From Gemmatimonadota bacterium (GTDB lineage Bacteria; Latescibacterota; UBA2968; UBA8231): a stretch of DNA of 6,064 nt. A program made the position numbers and the translations under genes. Positions 5,182 to 6,064 of the stretch are shown here, in pieces. The stretch's first letter is position 1. Each line of letters opens with the position of its first letter. The stretch is taken from the NCBI GenBank assembly GCA_026706505.1, contig JAPOYQ010000577.1, positions 1 through 6,064 on the forward strand, given 5' to 3'. The notes under the pieces were generated by a model. It did no database searches, was not told the DNA's origin, and saw nothing but the letters and a program-made list of their open reading frames with translations.

Positions 5182-6064
5182 ATGAAAAATCGAGCCACCT
5201 CGCTTTGGCTACTCTCCGCGTGGGCACTGTGCCTGTTGCTAGCGGCCCCTGCCCTCTGTCGCACGGTCCCAGAGCCCACGGGATCCGTGCCCGCCGCCCT
5301 GCAGCAGCCCGAAGTGGCCGACCTCAAACCGCTGTTCTGCTGGGCCACCCCAGTGCCTGATGAATATGCCAACAACAAGTCGGGGTACACCGCTTGCGTG
5401 GCAGGGCCCGACGGCAAGGTCTACCTAGGCACGGCCAACTACTACGATTACGGCGACTGGCTGGCCTATGACCCCCGCGACCGCAGCATCGAGAGAGTAG
5501 TCAACCTAAGCCAGACCATCGCCGAAAACCTGTACGACATCAATACCCAGGGCAAGACGCACACGCAACTGGCCATCGGCCCCGACGGCCGCATATACGG
5601 CGGCACCAAGCAAGGGCACGAACTATTTGCCACCAGACCCGAAATCGGCGAACAGGCCGGCGGTTATCCCGGCGGTCATTTAATCGCCTATGATCCGCGC
5701 ACGGGCTTGGCCCAGGACCTTGGCATCCTGCGCACCCAGGACGGTCTGATGAACGGCATTGTCGACCACGAGCGCCGCCGCATCTACTTCAAAACCGAAC
5801 CGCGCATGCACTTTCTCATCTACGAACTGGACACGCACCAAGTGATCGACAAAGGGCGAGTGGGCACCTGGAGCCGCTACATCGACATGGACGATCGGGG
5901 CGATGTGTGGATACCCAATCGCGGCAGGATGACCCGCTACGACGTGGAAAGAGACGAACTCGTCGAGTACAAAGTGCGCGTCCCAGCAGGCGCGCCGCCA
6001 TACGAAAAACCGTACGCCTGGGTAATTGGCGGCGGCGGCAGCAAGCTCGGGGCGGATATCAACC
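5182..6064 (+). CDS. Secreted beta-propeller-like protein, C-terminal part beyond the window
   Basis: The 294 visible residues start MKNRATSLWLLSAWALCLLL, a clear signal peptide with a basic n-region and likely cleavage near APALC-R (about residue 26-27). The mature part shows blade-like repeats with the pattern x-GPDG-(K/R)-(V/I)-Y-x-GT...YDPRT/DR: AGPDGKVYLGT with LAYDPRDR, AIGPDGRIYGGT with HLIAYDPRTG, then DHERRRIYFKTEP with YELDTHQ, and DMDDRGDVWIPN with TRYDVERDE. This is typical of six- to eight-bladed WD40/NHL/SMP-30-like propellers; the exact family is not recognised and no catalytic motif or heme site is seen. The ATG follows GGAGAG (5169-5174) at 7-nt spacing. It runs divergently from the redox operon and may share its control region. 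The end is outside the window, so a C-terminal sorting domain like that of the 409 gene can neither be seen nor excluded. Confidence 0.82.
   Translation, partial: MKNRATSLWLLSAWALCLLLAAPALCRTVPEPTGSVPAALQQPEVADLKPLFCWATPVPDEYANNKSGYTACVAGPDGKVYLGTANYYDYGDWLAYDPRDRSIERVVNLSQTIAENLYDINTQGKTHTQLAIGPDGRIYGGTKQGHELFATRPEIGEQAGGYPGGHLIAYDPRTGLAQDLGILRTQDGLMNGIVDHERRRIYFKTEPRMHFLIYELDTHQVIDKGRVGTWSRYIDMDDRGDVWIPNRGRMTRYDVERDELVEYKVRVPAGAPPYEKPYAWVIGGGGSKLGADIN

Overview
The window is GC-rich bacterial DNA, from a metagenome or an uncultured lineage by the look of its gene content. It holds five protein genes: three complete genes in one minus-strand block plus one complete plus-strand gene, and one cut by each window edge. 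A phytanoyl-CoA dioxygenase-like protein, secreted beta-propeller proteins, a C-terminal FlgD-like/type IX-type sorting domain and an outer-membrane barrel together point to a Gram-negative bacterium of the FCB/Latescibacterota/Poribacteria kind. This placement is an inference from gene families; there is no marker gene in the window.

Layout. Positions 1-292 (minus) carry the N-terminal part of a PhyH-type Fe(II)/2-oxoglutarate dioxygenase. Divergent from it, 409-1923 (plus) encodes a 504-residue secreted propeller-like protein with an Asp-box and a C-terminal sorting domain. Converging on it is a tight three-gene minus-strand operon that reads, in order of transcription: a di-heme c-type oxidoreductase (DHOR/DUF1111 family, 4834-3629), an outer-membrane beta-barrel protein (3613-2465) and a Tat-exported Rieske [2Fe-2S] lipoprotein (2456-2019). 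Spacers are 15 and 8 nt, and all three genes start with GTG. A 347-nt divergent intergenic region (4835-5181) holds a sharply AT-rich probable promoter for the operon and the leader of a second secreted propeller-like protein (5182 onward, cut at the right edge).

How they may work together. The operon looks like a cell-envelope redox module: an outer-membrane pore, a periplasmic di-heme enzyme, and a high-potential-type Rieske protein as plausible electron partner, with no cytochrome b or other bc-complex subunit next to it. The substrate cannot be read from the sequence. The two plus-strand genes for secreted propeller-like proteins share an upstream element (344-366 and 5004-5026, 21 of 23 bases identical), which suggests common regulation. 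The most notable items are the DHOR-barrel-Rieske operon, this shared upstream element, and the AT-rich promoter island with two dyads about 20 bp apart.
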